This document shows, one piece after another, positions 11,770 to 23,300 of a stretch of DNA of 64,000 bases. The notes below the pieces were generated by a model. It worked only from the letters and a program-made list of their open reading frames with translations, was not told the DNA's origin and made no database searches. The position numbers and the translations under genes are program-made. Where the stretch lies: the NCBI RefSeq assembly GCF_020509005.1, contig NC_063021.1, positions 620,001 to 684,000 of the forward strand. Direction: 5' to 3'. Source of the stretch: Fulvia fulva (taxonomy: Eukaryota; Ascomycota; Dothideomycetes; Mycosphaerellales; Mycosphaerellaceae). Within the stretch, counting starts at the first letter, position 1. Each line of letters opens with the position of its first letter.

Positions 11770-14700
11770 TTAGCCCCCGCTCCTAGCCGGTCTCGTCGCG
11801 CTGCGTCGTGTCCTCTCTTCCTGCACTGCTCCTACTAGGCGGTACTGTTCTAGCCAGCCCTTCTCTAGTATCCAGTTCGTAATGCGCCGTAGGTCTTCAG
11901 CGTTGTTAAGAAGTACCCCAATCGTCCGGTTCCTCGCCTTTGCCATCCACTCCCCCCTTCCTAGCGACCACCTCGGACAGACGAGGAGTGCGTGCCGTAC
12001 GTTCTGGGAGCGATAGCCGCAGGGGCAGCTAGTATTCGTGTATCCTGGAACCTTCCTCCATGATAGGTACCCCTGGAGGCCGATGTGTTCGCTTCGCAGT
12101 TGGGTTGCTATGCTACTCTGTGCCCTCGTAAGGCGGTAGTGGATGAGCTTCGGGGGGTGCTTGACCGCGGATTTTGTAGCTGACCATTCCTTAGGTTGTC
12201 CCGCTGGCTGAGGGCGTCCACTATGCCCTACAACCTGGTTGTTCCACCTCTCTTTCCATAGTTGCTCTACAAACGATTTCTCACCTTCCCATTGTGTTGC
12301 TAGCTGTTCGTCCCTTGCCCGGTAGTTCGGCTCGTTTCCGGGTCGAATGCCCTTGTGCGCTGGTACTGATTCGCGGGCCCTTGCGACTGCACTGGCGATG
12401 ACCTTCTGTACTGGGTACTGTGCCGACTTGCCTAAGTAGGAGGTCCGTAGTCCCTGGATGTATAGGTCGATCGGCGGTATAGCGGTCTCGTGCTTAAGCA
12501 TCCTCGTTAGTGTCGACTTATATGCCCCGGTGACCTTCCTTAGGCATTGGTTTTGGATCTTCGCTAGCGGCGCGACGAGTCCCTTCGATGGGCAGGCCCT
12601 CTCGCCTAAGGACCACACTTGGCTACCATAGGTAAGGACTGGCCGTACAATAGCCGTATATAGAAGTCGTGACTGCCGGAAGTCCGCCCCCTATGTAGAC
12701 GCAGTGAGCCTCTGGCATGATGCCATATTCTGTTCAGCTTTCCGTAATATTGCCTGTACGTGCTTCCTCCACCGTAGCGCCGGGTCCACCCATAGTCCGA
12801 GGATCCTGAGCTGATTTGCCGGGTTAGTCGTGTGCCCCTATATCTGGATAGAAGCTTGCATATTGTGGAACCGTGGCCGGCGCGTAAAGTGTATCAGATT
12901 GTACTTTTCTGGGGCAAACCGAGCCCCGTGCCTCCTAGCCCAGTCCTCGCAGATCTTGTGCTTCTCTTCTAGTAGCCTACAGTTCTCCTTAGTCGAGGAA
13001 GACCACGCTAGGATGTTTATGTCGTCTACGAAGCCGCTCGCAGCGGTGTTCTGGGATTCTAGGGCTGGGAGCAGCGTCGCCATAAAGAAGAGGAACAGAA
13101 TAGGTGCTAGCGTTGAGCCTTACGGGATTCCAGTGTGGACTGCTTGAAATGGGCTTCTGTACTAGCCGACCAGGATCGACGTACTACGGTTTTGGAGGTA
13201 GGACCGTACGAAGTTGACAAGCCACTCAGGGAGTCCTTTCGACCTTAGGATGTAGAGAAGCCGCGGGTGTGACACGTAGTCGAAGGCTCCCGATATGTCT
13301 AGGCTAAGTAAGGAAGCCACCTTGTCCCTATTCTTATACCAGATGGCCTTTACCTAAGAGGTGATAAGTTCCATCGCGGATAGCGTCGATCGCTGTGGGC
13401 GCGCACCCATCTGGGTGTCCGGGAGTAGGGAGTGTTCCTCTGCCGCCTCGGAGAGTCTCGTTGCAACCAGCTTCTCAAGCGCCTTCCCAAGAGTGTTAAG
13501 GAGCGCAATTGGGCGGTACGACTTCACCTACGTATAGTCTTCCTTCTGCGGCTTGCGTAGGACCACTGTCGTCGATTGTTTAAAAGCTATCGGGTGGTAT
13601 CCGTTCTGTAGGCAGGCGTTGAAGATCGCTGCAACTGCTGGGGCTAGTTGATCTCTACACTTCTTTAGTATCTCGTTTGGGATCCCATCCGGCCCCGGGG
13701 CTTTCTTCGCCGGCAACTTCCTCAGCACAGCGGTAACTTCTCCCTCGGACACCTCCTGTTGGACCGCGATGCTAGGGGCTAGGGGAGTAGAGCTGTTTAT
13801 GTCGCTTAGATCAGCCTCGACTGGGGGTGGGAAGAACTTGCTAGCCAGTAGACGCGCCTTGGCCTCGGGGTCGCTAACCGGGCCACTAGGCGATTGTAGC
13901 GCTGGGATAGAGAAGGAGGGGCCCTGTGTAGGGTCCTGTCGGGCCCATTTCGCTAGCTTCCACATCCTCTCTGGCTTGCCGGCGATTTCTTCCACTGTGG
14001 CCCTCCAGCCGACTGCTTTCTCCCTCCGTATTATGGCTTTCTTCTGTTGGCATGCCTCCCTGTATACGTTCCAGGCCTCCTCGCTATGGCTGCTCGTCCA
14101 CACCCGGCGGGCTCTCCTTGCTTCTCTTACTACCGCAGTGCACTCCGGCGTCCAGTATGGTTTGGACCATGTCGTTGGTTGGGCAAGCGGAACGTGAAGT
14201 GAGGTCGCTTTTCTTATTTCGTCTGTCAACCCCTGGACTGCTTCGTCTATCTCGTCTTTACTGTTGTATTGCTGCTGCGCGATCTGGACTAGCCTCTTGG
14301 AGTCATCGAGGTACGCCTGGATGTTGGCCTAGTGGGCCTTTCCCCAGTTTGGCTTAGGGGTTCTCGCTGGTGTGCGTTGTATCTGTGTCGCAATAGAGGT
14401 CCTGACTGGCATGTGGTCTGACGACGCCTCGAGTTCATGTTCGATCCCACAGTAGGTTACCGTGTGGTAGTGGCTATCTGAGATCCAGGAGAGGTCGATC
14501 GTGCCTTGGAGTCCCCCTCTCTTCTAGGTGCCCAGGTCCTTCGGGGTATTGAGGGCAATTGCGTTGCTCGCCATCAGGTCGAGTACTTCGTCGGCTATAG
14601 GGTGCGGCTGCATAAGGCTTTCCTAGGAAGGGTGGTGTATGTTGAAGTCTCCTACTACGATGTGGCACCCTTGTCTCTTGAGCGCACTGTCTAGGTGTCT

Positions 14701-15093
14701 GCAGACCCCTAGGTCGCGGCTAGACCTCGAGGCTGGCGGTTGCATATATAGGTTGTGTATCCAGGTGCTACCCACGTGGAGGGAGGTAATATCGCCCCCG
14801 CCTTCTTCGTCTGCGTAGTACACTACCTCCCAGTCGGATTCTAGTATGTCCTTGCTGACATAGAAGCACGTGCGGGGTCTGCCGTCGCCTCGTAGGCATG
14901 TCGTGTAGCCTAGTGACTTGCAGGTCGTTGGTCTCTTATGGTGCGGGTTAATCCATGGCTCCTGGATTGCAAGGACGTGGTGGACGCGCGGGTCCGCCTC
15001 GTGTAGGAAATGGTTCTGGACTATATCCTTGCTATAGTTGACGTTATACTGGATGATGCTAAGCGTGTCGAGGCTAGTTATCGGCATCGACAA
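11770..15093 (-). pseudogene. LINE A copy 1 ORF2: endonuclease-reverse transcriptase with scattered stops
   Basis: From ATG at 15,093 to the stop at 11,770 a single frame of about 1,108 codons runs without any frameshift but with several internal TAG and TAA codons. In order it shows an apurinic-type endonuclease (IIQYNVNYS, IQEPWI, VVGDFNIHHPS), a reverse transcriptase (KKAPGPDGIPNE, YRPIALLNTLGK, LDISGAFDYVSH, active site GFVDDINILAW near 13,040) and a C-terminal zinc motif (CPCG...H...CP near 12,020). In the conserved GIPQGS motif near 13,125 the Gln codon is TAA, direct evidence for CAA to TAA change. The ORF2 start overlaps the end of ORF1 by about 20 bp. A full-length product cannot be made. 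Confidence 0.88.
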
Positions 15094-16381
15094 TCATTTC
15101 CTCTATATCGTCCTGTGTCCTACTGCCCTGTACGTCCTGGTCTACGCCTATCGGCTGTGTACTAAAGGGGAGCCGGGCCTGGTTAGATTCCCTCGCCGCA
15201 GCTAGCAGAGCACGTGGCCTCCCGTACGCCCTAGGCTGCGCATCCTTTACATCGTTCTCGGCCCTAGGGCGCTTGTGCCCGACCGCCGCTAGTTGGTTCC
15301 GGTATGGGCTAGCCTCACGGTCGCCGTAGAATCTTGGGGCGACGGTTCTGTTTGTGATTGCCTTGTTTTTCGCTAGTTTCCGCTGTGGGCATTCCGCACT
15401 ATACGATGGGTGGTGCCCCGGACAGTTCGCGCACCGTCTCGTAGTCGATGTACAGTCCCTAGACATATAGTCTCCTACACAGTTCGAGCAAGCCTGCTTG
15501 TTTGTGCACGTGTAGGTTTGGTGTCCATACTGTTGGCATTTGAAGCATTGGAGGACACGAAAGGATGAGGAGTGCTTTTCTACTGTCTTGAGGCTGTATT
15601 GCTAGACCAGGCCTTGTTCTATCGCTAGATCCGCCGCTTTCGCGTCTTGTAGCCATACTATTAGCGCCGAGGCCTTCTTGCCTTCTGGCCATTTCCTATG
15701 GAGCCAAGTCGCCTTCTGGATTGGAGAGTTAAGAGTGACCGGGTTGTCCTCTTAGAGAGCGCGTAGGTGACCCTGGTTAGTTGGGTCAAACTCCTTAGGC
15801 ATGTCGTGGACTAGGATCGTGAATTGTTTCGTTGAGACCTTCGCTGATGCCGCAACCTTAGATGCCCACTGTGGCTGTGCCTCTAGGTGCCTCCTAGCAG
15901 TAGCAGAGCTAGTATAGATCTGTAGAGTACCGTTGGACTGTTGGTTCACTGCGACCACCCCTAGTTGGTTGATTCGTTAGGCGAGCTCCTTGTTCGATAG
16001 CTTCGCAACTTCGGCCTGGTCTTCCTTTGCTACAATGCGGATCGTAACTGCATCGTGCGTTAGGCGGGGGCCTGGTATCGATGCCGCGACCGATGCCTAG
16101 CTATGGGGGTGTTGATTCCGGGTGGCCTTGCTAATCGCCTGGGACGTCGTCCTCATTTCTTGTTGCCCTCGGTGATACGACAGTACAAGCGCCGTGCGTA
16201 GCTGAGTGATCATTACCTGTAGAGACCGGTAAGGGAGCTGATCGTTAGTTTCCATGCTTTTTGCGTCCTCTATAAGTTGCTGCCAGTTGTCTTGGGGGGC
16301 TTCGCCTGTAGGGCCGTAGGCGCCGTTAGTACCGTAGCCTGGGCTGCTATTGCCTAGGAGTTGCCTAATGTAGCTAGGCAC
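15074..16381 (-). pseudogene. LINE A copy 1 ORF1: gag-like zinc-knuckle protein with scattered stops
   Basis: One minus-strand frame from about 16,381 to 15,074 encodes a gag-like RNA-binding protein interrupted by a few TAG codons. The C-terminal half holds three CCHC knuckles: CFKCQQYGHQTYTC, CSNCVGDYMSRDC (a variant without His at the usual place) and CANCPGHHPSYSAEC. These occur in ORF1 of fungal LINEs and bind element RNA. The stop of this ORF overlaps the ORF2 start. The true N-terminus is uncertain; the first good Met is at 16,381. Confidence 0.8.
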
Positions 16382-16581
16382 CTCCGCGGCGTTTGGAGCT
16401 GAAGAAACAGGGTGAAGAGAGCTTCAAGCTGTCCAGATTGAATGAGGTAGAACTCCCTCAGTCCTAGGGGCAGTGGCCTGCTTTTTATATCGTTGGAATG
16501 GCCTTGATAAGAGCTTTCGAATGTGTCGTGTTTTGGCGCAGAGATCGATGATGATACCGAAGCCGATATAGTCGCTAATAT

Positions 16582-16994
16582 TAAGAGGTATATTAAGGTA
16601 GAGTACTAGAGTATTAATAGTACTTAGATATAGCTAGTAATAATGTATAAGGCTAGATATTACTTTTGCCCTAGGAAGGATAAGCTTATTTATAAGTGAC
16701 CTATCTATCTACTATATAAAGGCTTTGAAGAAGATCACTAGGTACCTAAGATTATGCCCTGATCTAGGACTTTAGTTCTTAAAGTCTAGAAAAGGGCACC
16801 TTATTAGATACTATAATTCTAATTATATAATAGATAAAGTAGATAGAGTCTTAATCCTTAGGTATATCTTCTTCCTCTATAGGGCACCAGTTCCTTAGAT
16901 AAGTAAGAAGCAAAAGTCTATAGCAATATCTATAATAGAGGCTAAATATATAGCTATAAATGTATATATAAAGTAGTCCTAATTTCTAGCTTTA
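16582..16994 (+). mobile_element. Ty1/copia, middle segment (start of RNase H)
   Basis: The copia frame resumes after the LINE insertions: ALKKITRYLRLCPDLGL followed by YYNSNYIIDKVDR and RAPVP.ISKKQKSIAISIIEAKYIA, the characteristic copia RNase H region. Stops are TAG in place of probable CAG or TGG. The segment ends with CTTTA at 16,990-16,994, the 5-bp target duplication of the gypsy element that follows. Confidence 0.85.
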
Positions 16995-17178
16995 TATAAG
17001 GGCGCGCGTATTATAGGGTCCGAACGAGATAGTTATTGTTCTACGAAGCTACGAAAGAGGAGCGCGAGGCGCGGCGAAGTTATAAAGTAAAGCCAAGCCG
17101 CGCTAACCCGATACGGAAGGTCCGCGGTTCAGCCGGGCCGACGTAGCTATAGTAGGGGGTCGCGGGCTACCCGTAATA
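16995..17178 (-). repeat. Gypsy 3' LTR (184 bp)
   Basis: This 184-bp sequence is repeated directly at 33,947-34,130, with only about two differences seen, both C versus T. With the flanking CTTTA duplications (16,990-16,994 and 34,131-34,135) the pair defines an LTR retrotransposon. On the minus strand the right copy starts TGTTACGGGTAGCCC. A polypurine tract (AGGAGGGGGGATAC on the minus strand) sits directly inside this copy at 17,179-17,195, so this is the 3' LTR of a minus-strand element. Confidence 0.93.
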
Positions 17179-20100
17179 GTATCCCCCCTCCTAAAACACG
17201 CCTTAGTCCTCTAAGCGTTATCTACCTTATAAGGCCACTTACCTATCGAGCTCTATAATCGCGCGAACGCCTAATCATCCTCTAGTGCCCTATCGTCATC
17301 CGATAACATCGCATTCACTCTATTAAGACTATCCTCGACCGGCTTCCTTCGAGAAACATATTGCCTAGTTAGCTAGCTTACCCTAGACCTACGTCTGTCT
17401 TCGGCTAGCACTCGCGTATAATCCTTATAACCAAAGTTAGGTATTATTATAGGCTCTATAGGCTCTACTCGAGTATCGAATATATACGGAGCAGATTCTA
17501 TTAGAGGTAAGGCTCGAGGCGACTTATTCGTAACGGTGTCTTTCGGAATGACCCTGATCGTGTTAAGCCCGAGCACCTTAGTAGCTAGTAGGGACTAGTT
17601 AGATAGAGCTACGAAGCCTATAGGCGTAGACAACTCCGGCCGGTTATAGTGAAAGTCTATAATAGCGGCGGCCGCGTATTTAAGTATGTCCTATATAGGT
17701 TACTAGGTCTTACTATCCTCCTCGTTCTGATATCTAGCCTATTTCACCTTATACTATATATCTACCTTGCGCTTATGCCCCTTCTTTACCTTACCTGCCC
17801 GCTTACGGGTATATATATTAAGGATCTTTCCTACCTCGTATATATACGTAGGTACTACCACTATATCGGCTACTACATTAGCCTCGGTAGTGTTAGGTTC
17901 GATAGTTATCGGTAGTAGCGGCGCCAGATACTACCCTTTAAGTAGTAGGAAATCGGGGTGGTCGGCTCGTTATAGTAGTGAGGTGTAGAAGTAGTTATTA
18001 AGTCCTACTAGAGCGTCTAATAGTTTTAGTCGATAAGAGAGTCTAGCCGGCATAACTTCCGTAATCTAGTAAGGGCCGGCATATTTCCTATCTAGCTTCT
18101 TAGATAGTCGAGTCGTACGGATATTCTTAGTACTAAGATATACCTAATTACCTACCTTATAGTCTAGAGGAATGCTTCGGTAGCGGTTTGCTACTTCTAC
18201 TTAGAGAGCTTATAACATTCGTATATTCTCTTAAAGGTACTTATAAAGCTCGTAAATTCGACGTATAAAGGTTTCTACTAATCGCGCATCTAGTCGCTAG
18301 AGAGTAGTTAGTCCTCCCTCCTTTCTAGCGTTTAGGTCAACTCGCTCTATAAACTTAGGGTTATAGCCTAAGGTAGCGTAGAACGGCGATATACTAGTAG
18401 CCTCGGACAGGTGATTATTAATCGCGAACTAAGCAAGGCATAGCCATTCTACCTAGTCATCCTATGCCTTATTAGTAAACATACGAAGATACTATTCTAT
18501 CGCCTAGTTAGTACGTTCTGACTGTCTATTAGTTTCTAGGTAATACGAAGAACTTAGCTTACGATTTATACGGAGTATCTTATAGTGTTTCTTCTAGAAG
18601 GTAGTAACCTCCTACTTGCTACGGTCTGATATAATAGTATTAGGAAACCCGCGCCGATAGAACATATATTTAAGGAAAAGCCTTGCCGCATTCTATACTA
18701 TTATTGCGCTAATAGGGATCAGCTCGACTTCCTTAGTAAGCCTATTAGTAACGGTCATAATGTTATTATAGACTATACCGTTAAGAGTGCTATCTAGGAG
18801 TCCGATAACGAAGTCGACTACAATATGTTTCTAAGGCCGATCTAGAATAGGAAGTGGCTATAATAATCCTAGTGGCTAGGAGTATAGAGATTTTGTTATA
18901 CGGTAGGTACGGCAATTCGCGGTGTATCTACGTACGGATCTTGCTAATCTAGGCTAGTAGAATTTACGTACTACGAGTTTATAAGTACGAGCTCGTCCTA
19001 GATAGCCTACTACTAGAGCGTCATAGTTTATCTTAATTATCCTAGTCTATAAGGCTTGGTCATTTGGTACCTATAAGCTCTAGCCGTCGTATTAATTTCG
19101 AATATATAGTAGGTCGCTATCTACTTTATAGTGTACTAGGTAAATCTTCGCTCTCTATAGTAGTATAGGAGTACGGTCTTTCTATAGGTCCTTAATCGCG
19201 GTCTTAAGCTCGTTATCGGTTACGTACGCCGTCGACATTCGATACTCGAGTTCAGCTTACCGTTAACTTTTACGCGTCGCCGGTTGTTTAGTAGGCGTAT
19301 CTCGTTCTATAGGTATAAACTCTTTAGCTTTAGGGTCTAGCTATACTAGTTCCTCTTCTTCCGGCGCATCTTCTACTATTACCTATAGTAAGGCGATCTT
19401 AAGGAATCGCTTAGGAGGTAGTAATGTCTAATACTAATACTAGTTCCGAGGGTCGTTCACCCCCTATAGAAGGTCCTAGCTACGTCTCGTTAGGCTGTCT
19501 AGCTTTGTACCTTAAAGTCCTAGACGGTATATTATCTTGAAGTTAAACTATAATAAGAACTGAGCCTAACGCGCTTGTCGCCGATTTAGCCACTTTGTCT
19601 TTATAAAGTATTCTAGGTTCTTATAGTCGGTATAAATCTTGACTAGCTATAAGTCCTTATTATCTACTTCGTAGGCGAGCTCGGGTCTCTATTCCTTAAA
19701 AGCCTTAATAATAGCTAACAGTTCCTTATTATAGATTTTATAATTACACTCCTATAGACTTAACTTCTTCGAGTAGAAGGCTATAGGATATAGTACACCC
19801 TTCTCGTTATACTACGAAAGCACGCCGGCGTTTATAAAATCTAAAGAATCTATCTCTACTACCGTTCCCCTACCTAGCACATAATGTACGAGTATGCCGG
19901 CTTTACTAAACGTAGCTTTCAAATTGTCAAAGGCTCGTTAGCAATCTAGTGACTATTGAATCCTTCTGTTCTTATAATTACTTAGTCCGTCCGACTTGGT
20001 CAGGTTTGTAAGAGGAGTAGCTATACGCAAAAATGCTTCGATGAACCGCCTATAGAAGTTGGCAAATCTAAGGAAGGCCTAGACATCCTTTAGGTTCTTA

Positions 20101-20370
20101 GGAGCTTCCTATGTCTAAATACATTCGAGTTTCTCGGGGTCTATCTCGATGCCGTTAGGGGTTATAATTAGCCTAAGATACCTCACCTTCTATTAGTAGA
20201 ATTCGCTTTTATCGATGTCTACTATAAGTCCTACATCGCGTAGCTTAGTAAGAACCTTCCGTACGTATTCAATATACTCCTCTAAGGTGTTACTAAAGAT
20301 AAGTACGTTATCTAGGTAGGCCGATACAAAGTCGTCTAGGTGTTCTTATAAGACCTTATTAATGTATAAT
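17179..20370 (-). mobile_element. Ty3/gypsy element, 3' half of pol: reverse transcriptase end, RNase H, integrase
   Basis: Ignoring TAG stops, the minus strand reads from 20,370 downward as a gypsy polyprotein: EHLDDFVSAYLDNVLIFS (active site, YLDD to YLDN), FANFYRRFIEAF, then RNase H (AFYSKKLS, NYKIYNKELLAII). The integrase follows (VVDFVIGLLDS, FPNTIISDRS, ERTN, EWLCLA.FAINNHLSEAT). A C-terminal tail near 17,373-17,576 is still open for 67 codons. Upstream pol continues at 30,291 beyond the LINE insertion. Heavily RIP-mutated and non-functional; the family assignment is very clear. Confidence 0.9.
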
Positions 20371-23300
20371 ATCGATCTCTACGCCAAAACACGACATATT
20401 CGAAAGCTCTTATCAAGGCTATTCTAACGATATATAAAGTAGGCCACTGCCCCTAGGACTAAGAGAGTTCTACCTTATTTAATCTAGATAGCTTAAAGCT
20501 CTCTTCACCCTATTTCTTCAGCTCTAAACGCCGCGGAGGTACCTAGCTACATTAGGTAACTCCTAGGTAATAGTAGCCTAGGCTACGGCACTAACGGCGC
20601 CTACGGCCCTATAGGCGAAGCCCCCCTAAGATAACTAGTAGCAACTTATAGAGGACGTAAAAAGTATAGAAACTAACGATCAGCTCCCTTACCGGTCTCT
20701 ATAGGTAATGATTACTTAGCTACGTACGGCGCTTATACTATCGTATTACCGAGGGTAATAAGAAATAAGGACGACGTCCTAGGCGATTAGTAAGGCCACC
20801 CGGAATCAACACCCCTATAGCTAGGTATCGGTCGCGGTATCGATACTAGGCCCCCGCCTAACGCACGATATAGTTACGATCCGTATTGTAGTAAAGGAAG
20901 ACTAGGCCGAAGTTACGAAGCTATCGAACAAGGAGCTCGCCTAACGAATTAACTAACTAGGGGTAGTCGTAGTAAACTAACAGTCTAACGGTACTCTATA
21001 GATCTATACTAGCTCTACTACTACTAGGAGGCACCTAGAGGTATAGCTATAGTAGGCATCTAAGGTTACGGTATTAGCGAAGGTCTTAACGAAACAATTT
21101 ACGATCCTAGTCTACGATATACCTAAGGAGTTTGACCTAACTAACTAGGGTCACCTACGCGCTCTCTAAGAGGACAACCCGGTCACTCTTAACTCTCTAA
21201 TCTAGAAGACGACTTGGCTCTATAGGAAATGGCTAGAAGGTAAGAAGGCCTCGGCGCTAATAGTATAGCTATAAGACGCGAAAGCGGCGGATCTAGCGAT
21301 AGAACAAGGCCTAGTCTAGCAATATAGCCTTAAGACAGTAGAAAAGCACTCCTTATCCTTTCGTGTCCTCCAATGCTTCAAATGCCAATAGTATAGACAC
21401 CAAACCTACACGTGCATAAACAAGCAGGCCTGCTCGAACTGTATAGGAGACTATATATCTAGGGACTGTACATCGACTACGAGACGGTACGCGAACTGTC
21501 CGGGGCACTACCTATCGTATAGTACGGAATGCCTATAGCGGAAACTAGCGAAAAACAAGGCAATCACAAACAGAACCGTCGCCCTAAGATTCTACGGCGA
21601 CCGTGAGGCTAGCCTATACCGGAACTAACTAGCGGCGGTCGGGTATAAGCGCCCTAGGGCCGAGAACGATGTAAAGGATGCGCAGCCTAGGGCGTACGGG
21701 AGGCTACGTGCTCTACTAGCTACGGCGAGGGAATCTAACTAGGCCCGGCTCCCCTTTAGTATATAGCCGATAGGCGTAGACTAGGACGTATAGGGTAGTA
21801 GGACATAGGACGATATAGAGGAAATGATTATCGATACCGATAACTAGCCTCGACACGCTTAGTATTATCTAGTATAACGTTAACTATAGCAAGGATATAG
21901 TCTAGAACCATTTCCTATACGAGGCGGACCCGCGCGTCTACTACGTCCTTATAATCTAGGAGCTATAGATTAACCCGTACTATAAGAGACTAACGACCTA
22001 CAAGTCACTAGGCTATACGATATACCTACGAGGCGACGGTAGACCCCGTACGTACTTCTATATTAGTAAGGACATACTAGAATCCGACTAGGAGGTAGTC
22101 TACTACGTAGACGAAGAAGGCGGGGGCGATATTACCTCCCTCTATATAGGTAGCACCTAGATACACAACCTATATATGTAACCGCTAGCCTCGAGGTCTA
22201 GCCGCGACCTAGGGGTCTATAGATACCTAGACAGTGCGCTTAAGAGACAAGGGTGCCACATCGTAGTAGGAGACTTCAATATATACTACCCTTCCTAGGA
22301 AAGCCTTATATAGCCGCACCCTATAGCCGACGAAGTACTCGACTTAATAGCGAGTAACGTAATTGCCCTTAATACCCCGAAGGACCTAGGTACCTAGAAG
22401 AGAGGGGGACTCTAAGGCACGATCGACCTCTCCTAGATCTTAGATAGCTACTACTATACGGTAACCTACTATAGGATCGAACATAAACTCGAGGCGTCGT
22501 TAGACTATATACTAGTCAGGACCTCTATTACGATATAGATATAACGTATACTAGCGAGAACCCCTAAGCTAAACTAGGGAAAGGCCTACTAGGCCAATAT
22601 CTAGGTATACCTCGATGACTCTAAGAGGCTAGTCTAGATCGCGTAGTAGCAATACAATAGTAAAGACGAGATAGACGAAGTAGTCTAGGGGTTGACAGAC
22701 GAAATAAGAAAAGCGACCTTACTTTACGTTCCGCTTACCTAACTAACGATATAGTCTAAACTATACTAGACGCCGGAGTACACTACGGTAGTAAGAGAAG
22801 TAAGGAGAGCCCGCCGGGTGTAGACGAGTAGCTATAGCGAGGAGGCCTAGAACGTATATAGGGAGGTATACTAATAGAAGAAAGCTATAATACGGAGGGA
22901 GAAAGTAGTCGGCTAGAGGGCTATAGTAGAAGAAATCGCCGGTAAGCTAGCGAGGATATAGAAGCTAGCAAAATAGGCCCGACAGGACCCTATATAGGGC
23001 CCCTCCTTCTCTATCCTAGCGCTATAATCGCCTAGTAGCCCGGTTAGCGACCCCGAGGCTAAGGCGCGTCTACTAGCTAGCAAGTTCTTCCCGCCCCTAG
23101 TCAAGGCTAATCTAAGCGATATAAACAGCTCTACTCCCCTAGCCCCTAGTATCGCGGTCTAATAGGAGGTGTCCGAGGGAGAAGTTGCCGCTATACTAAG
23201 GAAGTTACCGGCGAAGAAAGCCCCGGGGCCGGATAGGATCCTAAACGAGCTACTAAAGAAGTGTAGAGATCAACTAGCCCTAGTAGTTATAGCGATCTTT

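Larger units (their letters stand above)
11596..16581 (-). mobile_element. LINE A copy 1: nearly full-length, only lightly RIP-mutated non-LTR retrotransposon
   Basis: This 5-kb element is flanked by a 14-bp target duplication, TAAGAGGTATATTA, at 11,582-11,595 and 16,582-16,595. The minus-strand 3' end carries a GATT/GATA-like tail. CpA and TpG are common here, unlike every neighbouring element, so it escaped heavy RIP, probably by inserting later. It has ORF1 with three CCHC knuckles and ORF2 with endonuclease, reverse transcriptase and a C-terminal CCHC motif, as in fungal Tad/I-group LINEs. Both ORFs keep one frame throughout and are broken only by TAG/TAA codons. LINE A copies 2 and 3 at 20,371 and 63,221 are heavily mutated relatives. 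Confidence 0.9.

Noticed and set aside
12830..14357. Plus-strand frames of 101-142 codons
   Set aside because: Antisense shadows of LINE A ORF2, which is the coding strand by reverse transcriptase motifs.
22913..23104. 63-codon minus-strand frame
   Set aside because: Antisense shadow of LINE A copy 2; the same shadow frame occurs in copy 1 at 13,769-14,197.
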